Notes: generated by a model from the letters alone, not told the origin. 48,374 nucleotides of DNA from Smittium culicis (GCA_001970855.1 LSSN01001317.1:1-48374), one strand, 5' to 3'. Positions 34,387 to 46,097 are shown, counted from the stretch's first letter. Program-made: numbers and translations.

Positions 34387-36532
34387 TTATATCCTTATTA
34401 AATCTGATTTTTGAGGGTGGTAAATTGGATAAAAATGACTTGATGGATAACTTTCTTTTATTGTTGTCATGTTATGTCAAGGAAGTATATTTTAATTTCG
34501 AGACCAGCTATTCTTATCAATGTCTTCATCTTTTGTTTCCTTCCTTTTCGTTTTGATATGTTTTAATCAAATTGAAAAATCGCTGCTAGTCTCTCTATTA
34601 TTTCTAGATGTGAGGTTTTACAATTATTAGACTTTTAATTATTTAATTTTAATTATTCCAACAATACAAAAAAATACACAGATCAATATATTAATTTTGA
34701 GCTTATGTAATTACATTTCTAAAAGTCAAAACTTCATCCAAGTGTTGAAAAGAGATAAATTTAATTATTTATTAAGCTGACTTGGTCCAAGATTCTTACC
34801 ACATTGATATTCCTATAGTTCTTTTGCATGTTCTATTTTAAAGAACAAATAATCTTTTAATCAGCTCAAATTTATTATTTAAAACTATAATGGTTAATTG
34901 TAGTTATTTTTTATATAAAAAAGTGTAATATCGAAGGAGTAATTTTGTTTGAACTATTTATAAATTATAAATTGAAATATAATTTTTCAACGAATATCTA
35001 TAATATTGAAAAACGTAATTGATTGAGATATAACAAAGGAATATTTTACGAGCAATGGATAAACGAAATTGAAAATTAAACTATTTAATGCCAGTAATTT
35101 TAGATGGCCAAATTTTCAATTTGTTTTATCTTTTATATTTCACAAATATATGAATCTAGAAATACGGGTGTAAGATGGTTGTATAAAAATTTTATTTTTA
35201 ATCCTAAGAATATGGGAGCTTTGATTCCACTTGTTTTCGCAAAAAGTCAATATGTCTAAGTGATTTTATTAAAAATATTGCATTTATTATCAGAAAATAA
35301 ACAATTCATAGTTTGATTTATATTTGATAACTTTTTCAGACAAAAAAAAGAAGTTAGATTGCCTAACAGAATGCGTTTATTTTAGAAAACTGATAGTCTA
35401 TTGGTTAGTATATCCCACAATTAGATTGAAATATCAATTTATTTCAAAATCCTTAATATTTACTCTATAATGATGACTATCTAATAAATAGAGTGATATT
35501 ATGCTGACATCGCGGGATATAAACACTTTCGGTAATTCGGCAGTAATAATTCTGGTCTGTGAAGCCGTATATTGAGATTGGAGATACTTTAAAAACATCT
35601 AGTATTTGCTCGAGTTGGCTGAGAAATAGATATATTTTGGGAATATCTTTGGTAGTCCTAATTTACATCGAGGCCCAAGTATTATTTTTATAAACAGGAT
35701 TGATAGTTTATATTAATTCCGCCTACCTGGTTGAAAAATTAAAGCTTCAATAAAGAATCAGTATCGATAAGCCTCTATGAGCTAATGATATATCGCTAGA
35801 ATATTTGCATTTACATCCCCTGTGTTCAGTACAATGAGCAAACTAAATGTTTGGAGACTATAGAAAAGGATGATATAATTTTTAGTTTAATTATTTAATT
35901 GATAGCTTAATAAATTAATTGATAGTTTGATTATTAAATTGATGGAAATCTTATTAGGTATATTTGTACAGCCTTTATCTGATCTATATTGGGGCTCATG
36001 ATCAGATAATGCTTTTTTTAGACTAGACTGCACGAAATTATTCATGAAATAATTTGTAATCCAAGCTATAAATATATTTGCATTAACCCATTCCCGTCCA
36101 ACATTTTTCCAAAAAGCGAATTTATTGATTCGTCAAAGGTTTATAAGTAAATAAATTATTTGCTACTATCCAACGTCGAGCCTATACTCTTATGTGACTC
36201 GGAATTTAATTACTTTTATTATACACAATTGGCTATATTGTTAGATCAAAAATAATCTACCGCCCAGGAAAGGGTTATCCATTGCCAAAAAATTATTACG
36301 TAAGCGATTTTGTAAATAAATTAAGCAAAAAATGCTACAGATTTTAATGAGGTTGTTTTGCTTCTATTTTGTGGGCACTGATCATTATTATTATTTTTTC
36401 GCAACTGATTCATAGCTTAAGACTATCTATCCTCATACTAGTTTAATTAATCTCTATTATACTTTTATACCACACCCCACAAAACTATCTGCTTCCATCT
36501 CCTATCAATATATAACTGCAGAAAATCGAACT
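34387..36532. other. Intergenic region with a MITE-like repeat
   Basis: No gene. It contains the TTAA-flanked repeat described separately. GATAGTCTATTGGTTAGTAT near 35389 resembles a tRNA D arm, but no cloverleaf can be completed around it. Confidence 0.4.
36083..36278. mobile_element. TTAA-flanked MITE-like repeat (piggyBac-type ends)
   Basis: About 196 bp. The left end reads TTAACCCATTCCCGTCC; the right end, on the minus strand, reads ATAACCCTTTCCTGGGC. The two agree at most positions, and TTAA / TTAT would be the duplicated target. PiggyBac-superfamily elements insert at TTAA and often start CCC. There is no coding capacity. The left 51 bp, including CGAATTTATTGATTCG, recur at 46098-46149. 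Confidence 0.5.
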
Positions 36533-37342
36533 ATGTTTAAAAAAAGTGCACCTAGCTACTACCAAATTCTCAAATTACCTACTAATTCAACAAAGAAGGA
36601 AATCAAAACGCAATACTACAAGCTTTCTTTAGCATGTCATCCAGATGTTGTTAAAAGAAAGCATTCTTTATCAACAAACATAGATGAAAATGAGTTGAAA
36701 CTGAAAGCTGAATCTAGTAAGCAGGAATTTTTAAAAATTAGTGAGGCTTATAGAACATTATCAAATGAAAAACTGCGAAGAGAGTATGACAGAAGAATAG
36801 GAGTTCGCCATATAAATTCTCACATAAACTTTAATCCAGGCCATAGACACTATCCATCCAATGCAAGACGTGAAGGAAATCATTTTAACTCTGATTTAAA
36901 TTTTCGAAGTAATTGGAAAAAAGATCCCAGTTCTGACTTTAATACTTATAAAACTTTCAATTCTCACGGTTTTGGCTCACAGCACGACTTCTCGAATTCA
37001 AATAGTCAAAGTTACAATCATCAAAGCGCCTTCAATGCTAGCTCAAGCAAGGGCTTCGATTTCAAACAGCATACAATGAATCATATAAAAAATAATTTCA
37101 AAAAAAATAAGCATTTCAGTGGAATCAATACTGATCCAAACCCCACTGAGAACAATTCAAACTTCCAAAGTAAAGGCCAATCTCATCAACAAAATCCCTC
37201 TGCATCAAATAATCTCCCAAACTTAGATGATCACAGAACAAACATGAAAGAGTTTTTTGATTTCTACTCTACTTTTGTCGTGTCGTTCTCTTTTATCGGA
37301 GTAACTGCTTTTTTAGGGTATCAAGTATCTAGTCTTTTTTGA
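36533..37342 (+). CDS. J-domain (DnaJ/Hsp40) protein with C-terminal membrane segment
   Basis: A 269-residue single-exon gene. Residues 8-85 are a J domain: YYQILKLPTNSTKKEIKTQY, the invariant HPD at 36-38, and FLKISEAYRTLSNEKLRREY. It would stimulate an Hsp70 ATPase. The middle (about 95-235) is low in complexity, rich in Asn, Ser, His and Phe, without the cysteine-rich zinc region or the C-terminal substrate domain of type I/II Hsp40s; it is therefore a type III (DNAJC) protein. The C-terminus has one hydrophobic helix (FVVSFSFIGVTAFLGYQVSSLF) at the very end, suggesting tail anchoring in ER or the mitochondrial outer membrane, or a DNAJC30-like layout. There is no signal peptide. Start is at the only suitable Met, directly before the J domain. 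The precise orthologue is not clear. Confidence 0.9.
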   Translation: MFKKSAPSYYQILKLPTNSTKKEIKTQYYKLSLACHPDVVKRKHSLSTNIDENELKLKAESSKQEFLKISEAYRTLSNEKLRREYDRRIGVRHINSHINFNPGHRHYPSNARREGNHFNSDLNFRSNWKKDPSSDFNTYKTFNSHGFGSQHDFSNSNSQSYNHQSAFNASSSKGFDFKQHTMNHIKNNFKKNKHFSGINTDPNPTENNSNFQSKGQSHQQNPSASNNLPNLDDHRTNMKEFFDFYSTFVVSFSFIGVTAFLGYQVSSLF

Positions 37343-37933
37343 ACTCTTAGAAATTATTTAAATTTTATAATACAGAAAATCTCTTTAAGGTATCACTTAT
37401 TTCCAAAACAATACTGTTGTTACACAAAACTCATTCTTTATACAACATCAAAAATCTATTGATCATCAACACCTCACTTTTGTATATTTTTCATACACAC
37501 TAACCTTAAGCTTATTTAGTTATTTATTCATTATATTATGACTTAGAATTTAATATTTTCGCTTAGACTTTTTATTTTTTAAATTGTATTAATCAGTTTT
37601 AATTAACATATTTCTAAATAAATTATCAAACACTCCACTAGCCTACATTGTAAATTAACTTGTTTTCCAATTGTTTTTGTAGCTTATAAACATATATAAT
37701 TTGAAAAGCTGTATATTTCGAGTCAAATCATTTAAAAATTTTGTGGGTCTATCTCGTATTTCTATTGACCATAGTTACAAAATTAATCTTTGTGTAAAAA
37801 GGCGATTTTAAAAGTAAAATTTATTAGTGAAGGTATAAGTTCAATAAAGAGTTTAATTAGAATGTAAGAAAAAAAGTTTTTTTTAAAAGGTTGATTATGT
37901 TTATAATAAATAATAAGCAGATATTTATTATCA
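37343..37933. other. Short convergent intergenic region
   Basis: Lies between the 3' ends of the J-domain gene (+) and the NOL11-like gene (-). Only A/T-rich sequence; no gene. Confidence 0.5.
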
Positions 37934-40888
37934 TTAATTCCAATGGAAAGCTTCAATGCTATAAAGTGCATCAAATTCTGAAAGACCGTGTCTAGGGCTT
38001 TTTCTTGAATCTTTAGAGTTCACAGTATTTTTTGATCTATCACTTTTAGGATTCAGAGAATTAACAATTGGGCTAATGTGTGGAACTATGTACTTGATCA
38101 AATAATCTGTTGAAACAGAAGAGAAATCCAAAGTTCGATCAATGAAAACGAGCAAGTCTTCAGACTGATAAAGCTTATCTAAAACAAGCAAATTCATGTG
38201 ACTATCAATAATCAAGTTCAACCAAACAATGCTATGTTGGGTCCTATCTTGAAGTTTTCTAGAAATTTCTTTGGAATTTTTCAATTCAGCTCCAATATAT
38301 CGAAGTTTAGAGCTTGAATCTTTGGCAACAGACAGAATGTTTATATAATTTTCAAGAGTATCGCTAAATAATTCAACAGGCGATTTTTGATCCAAAGATT
38401 CATATACCCATGATTCTAGTAGCCATAAACACAAAAACACTGCAAAAGATTCCATTTTAGACAAACACGATCGCAATCTTTGTTCATTAACTGGGGAAAT
38501 TATTGACTTGTAAAGTAGTATAGAAAAGATCTCAACAATTTTTGAATCAGTTTCGGAGAGATCTACTGAAGTTTTGTGTTGTAATACATGACCAGTTTTA
38601 TTTGTTTTTTTACCTTTCTTGCCTTTCTTGCTCTTTTTGCCTTTATTGAAGAAGGGATCTCTTTTTTTGCTGCGGAAATAGCTTATTACGTCTTGTTTTT
38701 TATTAATTTTTTCTGAGACTGATGAAATCAGATCTACTATATCACTTTCCGTAACGTCTTGTACTTTTTCCAAAACTAGTATGATAACGCTGAAAATGTA
38801 TTGATCTATTTCATCACCATCAAATAGGTATTTTTTCAAAGATTGGATAAGTGTTATGTCGCCTTTTACTAAATAGTATGATATCAAGCCTTTAGCCAGT
38901 AAAAATTCCAAAAAACCTAGTTTGAATCTACTCTGATCCAAGGAATTGATAATGATATTAACACAAGAGGTAATAAAGAACGGTGAAGGAGAGCTGTCAT
39001 TAACAAAGCCTATAAAATGATTGATAAAGATAGCCAAATCTTCTTCCTTGAGGACTAAAAGATAGTTTAAAAGTTTGTTTTCTGTTTTCTGGTCATCGAT
39101 ATTAGACTTTATTAGCTTGACTAGCTTGGAGCTGATAGGGTTTTGTGACATTAAAAGTGATCTTATAGAACTAAAAGGTGCAATGTTTGACCCAGAAGGA
39201 GTGAGTTTATAGTTTTCAGTAAAAAAATCAGATTCTTTAATATTAGGGTCTTTATTCCTATTCAATTCAATAGAAAGTGCCAAACTGAATTTAGGAAGCT
39301 CGAAGTTTACCAAGAAAGTGGTTGTTGTCCATGAAGTATAGCCTGATTCATTAATAATACCAAAAGACCCAACAATACCTATTACTTTGTTTGTTGATCC
39401 AGAAAAATTATTATTTTCAGAGTCAGTTGGCGAGTTTATCAGTTTTGCTTGATAATAAACTCTGATAGAAAGATTTTCAGAATTTGAAGTCAATAAATTA
39501 TAAATGTTAATATCTGGTATGCGTAGTTCATTTAGAATTATACTGTGCTTCAAATCCCAAACAGTAATATTATGCGAAGCCTTGCCCTTAGAATCAATCC
39601 TAAGTCCAATAACTGCAGTAATGCTATTTTGAAGATCGACAATATAAACTGGTTGTTCGTTTTCAAACCTTGCTTTTGATAATATTTCATTCAGAGGATA
39701 TTTAAGGTTACTCCAGGAAGATTGTTCATTGAACCCAAGGTATCCTGTTAGAGAAAAGCTTTTTTTGATAATTAAATTTTTTTTTTCCGTACTATGGATT
39801 TTAATATTGTTTGATGAAGCTAGCTCTGTATCAACGAAATCCCCACGACTATTAAAAAGCCTAACATTCTTTAAACTGTCATCAATATGAGAAGATCTAG
39901 GCATTTCATCACCGATTTGTGGCAAATTGTAAGTATTGATGAGGTTAAGTTCGAATGAATTTAGGTCAAAGGAATGCTCTAAAATGTAGCCAGAGTGATG
40001 CTTATCTTTATTCAAAGATGTCAGTACAAGTAAAATCTTTGGATCTATTGTTAAATTTTTATTTTTGTAGTTTGAAGGTGTTGTAGGCTTAGCTCTTTTA
40101 AAGTCAAATTTGCAGCTTATAACTTTAAATTCAACTGACTTATCTTTTGAATCCTTGTATGCTGGGAAAGTAAATAAAATTTTCTTAAGATCACCACTTA
40201 GAATTCGTATTGACGAATCCCTGAATAAAACTAGTAGAACCAGTCCAATTTCGGTATCAATAGGCTCAATAAGATATATTTTGGATTTTATTCCAGAGAA
40301 CAAAGTTTTGGGAATTTTTATAAGCTGTTCGAGATTTTGATTTGAGTCTTTTACGTCAGTCCATCTCCAAATAGATTTACCCTCAGCACCTTTTGGTATT
40401 TCAAGTGATTTATCTAAAGCTGCAAACAGATACCCGTTAACATTAACTTTGTCTTCTTTAATTTCAGACGCAGATTCTTTGCTAGAAAACTTAAAATATT
40501 TTATTTCTGAGGAAAACTCAGGTTTTCCTGGAAGATTCCATTCTTTCAGCACCTTTTGGCTGCTCATATCTACAATTTTAGCACCCTGGCCTTGTACAGT
40601 TGATAGATAAACATTTTCAAAATCGAAAAGAGATGAACCCAAACTTGGAATATAGGTATTTTCAGGAATATTTTTTGAAATATCTTCGCTTGAATCGCCA
40701 TCAATGTTATTAGTTTGGGAGTTTATTATGATATCCTTCTTTAGATCAGAAGTTGGTTGAATAGAAGAGTTTTTGGAGCTTGCAATTTTTCCTATTCGAA
40801 CAGGGAAATTAGACATGAATGTGGTATTACTATAGTTAACCAGCCCAACTGATCTTGAAATTATGATTTTCTTCTTATCCATCGCCAT
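37934..40888 (-). CDS. NOL11-like nucleolar protein (U3 snoRNP / t-UTP related)
   Basis: An intronless 984-residue gene, ATG at 40888. The N-terminal half reads as a beta-propeller of short strands: YLSTVQGQGAKIVDMSSQKV, IWRWTDV, GLVLLVLFRDSSIRILSGDL and HNITVWDLKHSIILNELRIP. These resemble the NOL11 N-terminal domain (..VLRIW.., ..LVLF..G.VR.L.., ..LSVW...). The second half is helical. It holds a Lys/Gly-rich basic run at about 745-765 (KKSKKGKKGKK, likely nucleolar targeting). It ends ALYSIEAFHWN, matching the LYSIE-type C-terminal tail of NOL11. NOL11 acts with the t-UTP proteins in pre-rRNA transcription and early 18S processing. The assignment rests on remembered pattern similarity, so it is probable rather than proven; another WD-like ribosome factor is the alternative. 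Upstream lies a TGGCCAAT inverted repeat (41058-41078). Confidence 0.6.
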   Translation of the reverse strand: MAMDKKKIIISRSVGLVNYSNTTFMSNFPVRIGKIASSKNSSIQPTSDLKKDIIINSQTNNIDGDSSEDISKNIPENTYIPSLGSSLFDFENVYLSTVQGQGAKIVDMSSQKVLKEWNLPGKPEFSSEIKYFKFSSKESASEIKEDKVNVNGYLFAALDKSLEIPKGAEGKSIWRWTDVKDSNQNLEQLIKIPKTLFSGIKSKIYLIEPIDTEIGLVLLVLFRDSSIRILSGDLKKILFTFPAYKDSKDKSVEFKVISCKFDFKRAKPTTPSNYKNKNLTIDPKILLVLTSLNKDKHHSGYILEHSFDLNSFELNLINTYNLPQIGDEMPRSSHIDDSLKNVRLFNSRGDFVDTELASSNNIKIHSTEKKNLIIKKSFSLTGYLGFNEQSSWSNLKYPLNEILSKARFENEQPVYIVDLQNSITAVIGLRIDSKGKASHNITVWDLKHSIILNELRIPDINIYNLLTSNSENLSIRVYYQAKLINSPTDSENNNFSGSTNKVIGIVGSFGIINESGYTSWTTTTFLVNFELPKFSLALSIELNRNKDPNIKESDFFTENYKLTPSGSNIAPFSSIRSLLMSQNPISSKLVKLIKSNIDDQKTENKLLNYLLVLKEEDLAIFINHFIGFVNDSSPSPFFITSCVNIIINSLDQSRFKLGFLEFLLAKGLISYYLVKGDITLIQSLKKYLFDGDEIDQYIFSVIILVLEKVQDVTESDIVDLISSVSEKINKKQDVISYFRSKKRDPFFNKGKKSKKGKKGKKTNKTGHVLQHKTSVDLSETDSKIVEIFSILLYKSIISPVNEQRLRSCLSKMESFAVFLCLWLLESWVYESLDQKSPVELFSDTLENYINILSVAKDSSSKLRYIGAELKNSKEISRKLQDRTQHSIVWLNLIIDSHMNLLVLDKLYQSEDLLVFIDRTLDFSSVSTDYLIKYIVPHISPIVNSLNPKSDRSKNTVNSKDSRKSPRHGLSEFDALYSIEAFHWN

Positions 40889-41057
40889 TGAATTGAGTAT
40901 AATTATCTAATAAAATAAGTGGATGGGGAAAATTATAAGTTCTTTTGAAAGACTGCTTGCCTTTATGCGAAATCAAAAATATGCTTCCTATGAATTTTTT
41001 TTTTCACGTTTATAGCCAAAAAAATTTTTTTTTGATTCGAAAATTTAAGCTTTAATT

Positions 41058-41078
41058 ATTGGCCAGGCTTTGGCCAAT
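41058..41078. promoter_or_regulatory. Inverted pair of CCAAT boxes
   Basis: ATTGGCCA (41058-41065) and TGGCCAAT (41071-41078) form a perfect 8-bp inverted repeat with a 5-bp spacer (GGCTT), about 170 bp upstream of the NOL11-like start. The same TGGCCAAT core recurs near the DUF167 and SDHAF3 genes. Confidence 0.5.
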
Positions 41079-41931
41079 AGAGTTATTTTCTTTACAATAC
41101 TTTTCAACTAATCAAACAATAGCAATTTTATCAAAGAACTATAATTTTTTTTATAATTTCATAATAAAAGTTGCTTTCCAATTTGGTAGACAGCTTTTGT
41201 CATGTCTCTAATAATCAACTATAATCAATTTTTCCGAATAAACTCTTAAATTCTTAAATTCATACTGGTATTGGGTTACTTAAATCTAACATCAAATAGA
41301 AAGCATATTTTAAATGATTAGCGAATAATTAATCCTAATCTTTAAAGGAACATTTCCTTCAAAGGCTATTTAATATATTAGAATAATATACGAAGAGAGC
41401 AGATTTAGACACAACGAGCTACAGTGTAAGAAATCGCAAGAATAATTAATTTCTAATGAAAAAGTAATCACTTATATTTATATGATAATACTTGCAAAAT
41501 TAAATGAATAATGGAAAATTTTAATTGCCTATCCAATTCTCCAATGACATTATTAAAAATAATATATATTTGGTTCAATAGCATTTAGATGCTACAAATT
41601 GTATACATTTTGTATAATCTAGGATACAAGTAGAAATCCTTATATTATTTTAAATACATTTTTAATCATTTCAAGAAATCAAAAATTTCTAAAAAACCAG
41701 TCTCACTATTATTCATTGGTACAAGCGTAAAAGCTGTTTTATATTGTAATTTAATTCACAACCACCCTTCTATCTAATGCAAGAATTATTTCTATTTTTA
41801 ATTAGTGCTTTTAAAGTATTTGATATAATTTTGAAAGATAGATGAATTTCAAAAATATTTAAACTGATAATAATTAGATTTATTTCATTTGATTTTTAAC
41901 AATGTAAAAAAAAAAAACAGTTCCGGTCAAC
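41079..41931. other. Intergenic, no gene seen
   Basis: A/T-rich sequence between the NOL11-like promoter and the 3' end of the secreted-protein gene. Confidence 0.4.
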
Positions 41932-42576
41932 TTAATAATAATGAATGACTTTACAGTTTGCATTTATATAATTTAATTCTACTTTATTTGTAGATATGTA
42001 GTTTTTAAACTCATGGTTAGTATCGCCACAGTTAAAATAAGTAAAACACTCTCCTTTTCTAGAAACGTGTTTTAGACAATATCCTCTTTGGTTGTCTTTG
42101 ATTAGTCTAAACATATAAATCATTGCAAGCTGAGTTTCATTCGTATCATTAAAATCTTTACAACTGACAGAAATATCCAATGAATTTTTACTCAAATCAT
42201 TAGGCCTTTTCTCAAAAGTAATGTTGCATCGATTTCCTTTGCATCTACTTTTGATCTTATTCTTGACTTCAAAAAAATCCGAAGGGTTGAAGCAAGGTAA
42301 ATAATTATTTTTATTTATACTATATCTAAAAATATCCTTGTCTATTTTATGGCTTTTTATATCACGTTCAAGTCTATTAGCTTTTCTACCCTTAGATGAG
42401 GTTTTTTTAATCGGTCCTGCAGATGAATTCCTTGATATTTTTTTCTTCGAGTAAGAATTATTTCTAGTGTCATTTTTAACCATATTTATTCTATTCCCAA
42501 TATCTTGAGAATAAACCACAAAAACGAGAATGTAAACTATAAATGAAAATTTCATAGAGAAAAATTTAAATTTCAT
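41932..42576 (-). CDS. Unrecognised secreted eight-cysteine protein
   Basis: A 214-residue single-exon gene without a family I know. The N-terminus has a signal peptide, KFSFIVYILVFVVYS followed by QD, with possible starts at Met1 (42576) or Met8 (42555); the later one gives a more usual n-region. Residues 25-80 are basic, Ser/Asn/Lys-rich and probably disordered. They contain dibasic sites (KKK, KGRK, RLERD) that could be cut by a Kex2-type protease. Residues 85-214 hold all eight cysteines (95, 112, 117, 139, 167, 177, 183, 208), enough for four disulfides. N-glycosylation sequons include positions 35, 118, 143 and 146. The design (signal peptide, basic pro-like region, compact Cys-rich domain) suits a secreted fungal protein acting outside the cell, perhaps a host- or wall-interacting one; this is inference. 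It stands alone, with long flanking intergenic DNA. Confidence 0.7.
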   Translation of the reverse strand: MKFKFFSMKFSFIVYILVFVVYSQDIGNRINMVKNDTRNNSYSKKKISRNSSAGPIKKTSSKGRKANRLERDIKSHKIDKDIFRYSINKNNYLPCFNPSDFFEVKNKIKSRCKGNRCNITFEKRPNDLSKNSLDISVSCKDFNDTNETQLAMIYMFRLIKDNQRGYCLKHVSRKGECFTYFNCGDTNHEFKNYISTNKVELNYINANCKVIHYY

Positions 42577-43418
42577 TTTAATAAGTTGTATTTTTTATAT
42601 AAATATATTTTCTATGAATTAATTTTGATAGATACTAAAGAAAATTTTATTATGAAATATAGCTACTTATATTTATATTTTAAAACTGAATAATGTATAA
42701 GAGTATCAGTAATTGTTTCATTAATTTTATTAAATAAATACCATCATTATAAGTATTATTTTTTTCAATCCATATTAAAAAACCCCCAATATCTTAAAAT
42801 ATTGACCACTTTAGTATTTTTTAGTGATCACCCATACAATAAATATTTATTTAATAGTGGTCGTAGGCGATATCTACCCGTTTAATCGATAAAAGCATAG
42901 TCATGGGAATAAAACATATGTTTCAGTTGATTTATATTTTTTAAGGCCAATTGATGAAACAAGTTTAAATTATCTTACATACTTGTTATAGATTCAATAA
43001 TATATTTTTCTTTGGTACATTAATTCAAAAAAATTAACAATTTAATTTCTTGATTTGATTTTCAATAAATTTACCTGATGTTAACTAATAAATTTTAATA
43101 AAATTTTTTTTCTAAAAATGGTAAAAAGAAACAGTATTTCACAATTCAATAAGTTGAGACCCGCATTAAAACTAGTAAAAAATTTTATAAATTATCACTT
43201 GATATTGTCTATTTTCGTTAAAAAATAAATATTAGAATTATTTGAGTTATTATAGCAATTATTTTAAATTTGATTACTAGAGCAGACTATTTAAACTTTG
43301 ATACGAAAACTGATTTGAATAAATAAAAAATATAAGAATTAATGTTATCCGCTTTGTTGAAGAATGGTCTATACAAAATTTTTTATCATATAAAGCCCAA
43401 AATCTGCAAGATAAAATG

Positions 43419-43480
43419 TCTTACAGGTTAGCATAATGGTTAGATGATTGAATCTTAGATTTTCACACTAAAAACGTGTC
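43419..43480 (+). pseudogene. tRNA-Glu(UUC)-like relic
   Basis: GGTTAGCATAATGGTTAGA resembles a D arm with A box. Further on, a loop TTTTCAC (43460-43466, anticodon TTC) is flanked by TTAGA/ACTAA, pairing at four of five positions. No T arm or B box follows and the acceptor stem does not close, so at most it is a truncated tRNA or SINE-head relic. Confidence 0.3.
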
Positions 43481-46097
43481 CTTTAAATTTACCTATCAAA
43501 TAGAGAAACCAAATAAATATTAAATTCAAACAAATAAACATTTTTTAAATTACATTGATCCTGTTTACTAATTTACAATTTTCAAATAATATGTTCAATT
43601 CAAGAATTTTTTAAGGCATATTAATTTGAAACGCTAATATAGCTCAACTATTCATTCAAACTTAAGCCTGGTGAAGATATTAAAACTAGGTTGCATTATT
43701 TGTTATTTCATTTGGCTTAATTTCAATAATTTCATTTATTTAATTTATTGTTGAAAATTTTCACAACTCTATAAGTAAATAATATATAAAAGTTTAACAA
43801 AAAAAATTAAGCCTGATATGTATAAATTTGAAATTGAAAAAGTAAAAAGGTTAACATGAACACTACTCTTTACTTGAGACTCAATTATTTACTAAAAAGA
43901 TTTAAATCGAGTTTATTTCACTATTGAAGAAATTTGTGCTAAATTTTTCTGGAACAAGGGAAACGGACGTACTTTTGGAATTAGTATCTGATATAAAATG
44001 ATTAAATTAAACCTATAATACCAAAGCTCGGAGAATTTATTTTATATATAAAAATTCCAAATTATATCGCTGTAAGTTTAATTAGAAAAATTTAAGCAAA
44101 TTCTCACTTATATTCATACTACCGAGTAAAAATAATATTTTTTCAATTTATCATTAACTATTGAATTCTCTAACTTGATAAAATTTTCTCGGTTTATATG
44201 ATAAATATATAACATAAAATTCAAAACTAATTTTATTATAATTTTTTAGTTTTTTAGTTTTTTAATCATCTATTCTAAATTCATTTTCCCTCATTATAGT
44301 TATTTTTTTAATAGATTTTAATATTGGAAAATCATTCTCTTTTATTTAGATTTAAAAAGTAGTAAATTTAATAGATCTTTTTGATTTATATTTAGTGTAA
44401 TAAAAACACAACTAAATCACATTCGTACATCAACTAGTTGTATTAACCTTATAAACCATAATTGAACATAAACTATAAAATCTAACTCGTAATATAAAAA
44501 TTTATGATCACTTGGTACTGTGAAATATTTTTTATTATATCAAACTATCTTTTGTACTATTTAGATATAATTCAATAAAATAAACCATTCTACTCGAAAT
44601 CATATTTTATGTGGAATATAATTGACAATGAACAAAATTTTAAAAAATAATCATTTAAATAGGATTATAAATGGCTCAAACCTTGAAGTAACCTAATATT
44701 TGGATTTTATAGTTTTCAATTTGAAGATTGATTTTACAACTGTGTTTAGATTTTTTCAAAAGTAATTTTTTCAAATCGATATTTTGGTTTTTTTTTATTA
44801 AGAAATATACATTGTTTCTAAATTAAATATAAAGAGTATAATTAACAGTTTAAATTATTGTAAATTGAATCTAAAGTGCAATTATTAAATTTCGAATGAC
44901 CAGTTAAATGAGAAAAATAGTTCCAAAGTATCATAATTATATATAAATGATTTGTGAAAATGATACCAGAAATTAAAATCAGACAGATAAATGCGGAAAT
45001 AGATATATTATAAAAAATAATTTTTCATTAAATAATGCTTTTGATTGATATTGGTTATTGGTTTTAATTTATCAGAAATCGCTATATTAAAACTTTTATA
45101 ATTAGTATATTTTAAAAAAATTTTATAATCTCATGTCAAAAAAAACAATAATTAATGTTTATTAGTATTTTGGATAAAATAAGATTTTTAAACATTCCTA
45201 ATTGCTATAGAAACTTAGTTTTCTGAAGTTAATTCAAATTAATCACATTTTATATGCTTGAAGCGTTATACAAAAATTGAATTATAACTAATTTTTTTAC
45301 AAAAATATTATTAGTAAGGTGTAATAATTAATTGTTGTATTCCGACACACTTTATTTGTCAGTATAAAAATCAACGTTTCAATTATTTAGTAAATTTTTA
45401 TTTAATTGATAAAAACTATTAGTAAAATAAATAAATTGTTAATTTTACTGTGTATGAACATGTATTCGAGAATATCTATGAAAGAAATGTTTCACAACTT
45501 ATAATATTGCTAAAATAAAATCGCTTAATATATTAGTATCAAATAAATAAAACATAACATTATGTAAAATAAGGTTTTCACAATGAATTGAATTAATAGA
45601 AAAATTGAAACGCTATTCATTTCTGCAAATTATATTAACAACTATAAAATATTCGTAACATTAACATTAATCTAAACCTAATTGCTCTCGTCGATAGAAA
45701 CGCTCTGTATAAAAAATAAGTGATTTTTTTAATTTTTTTCTATAAATATAATTTTTAAACCATAATATAGAGAATAACTCTAATGCATATATATATGAAA
45801 AGGTTTTGATATCTGGTGGCCCATTTTTTCTAAAGAACTTTCGCCTCAACAGAATTAGCAATGTACTTATGGTTTGTTTGAGATTCCGAGATATGATGTG
45901 ATTCTTTAGTCTTGGTTTAGTTGTGATGAGATGAAGTTTGATGTAATTATTTTTCTTTTTTTGAGTAAGACGGGGTGGGGTTATTTAATGCTACAGATGT
46001 TTTTATTTTTTTATTTTTTTCCGTTTAATATCAATAAAGCTAATTAATAAAGTAAAGTAAAGTAAAAAGTTAAAAAATCATTTATTTGGGTGTGGTA

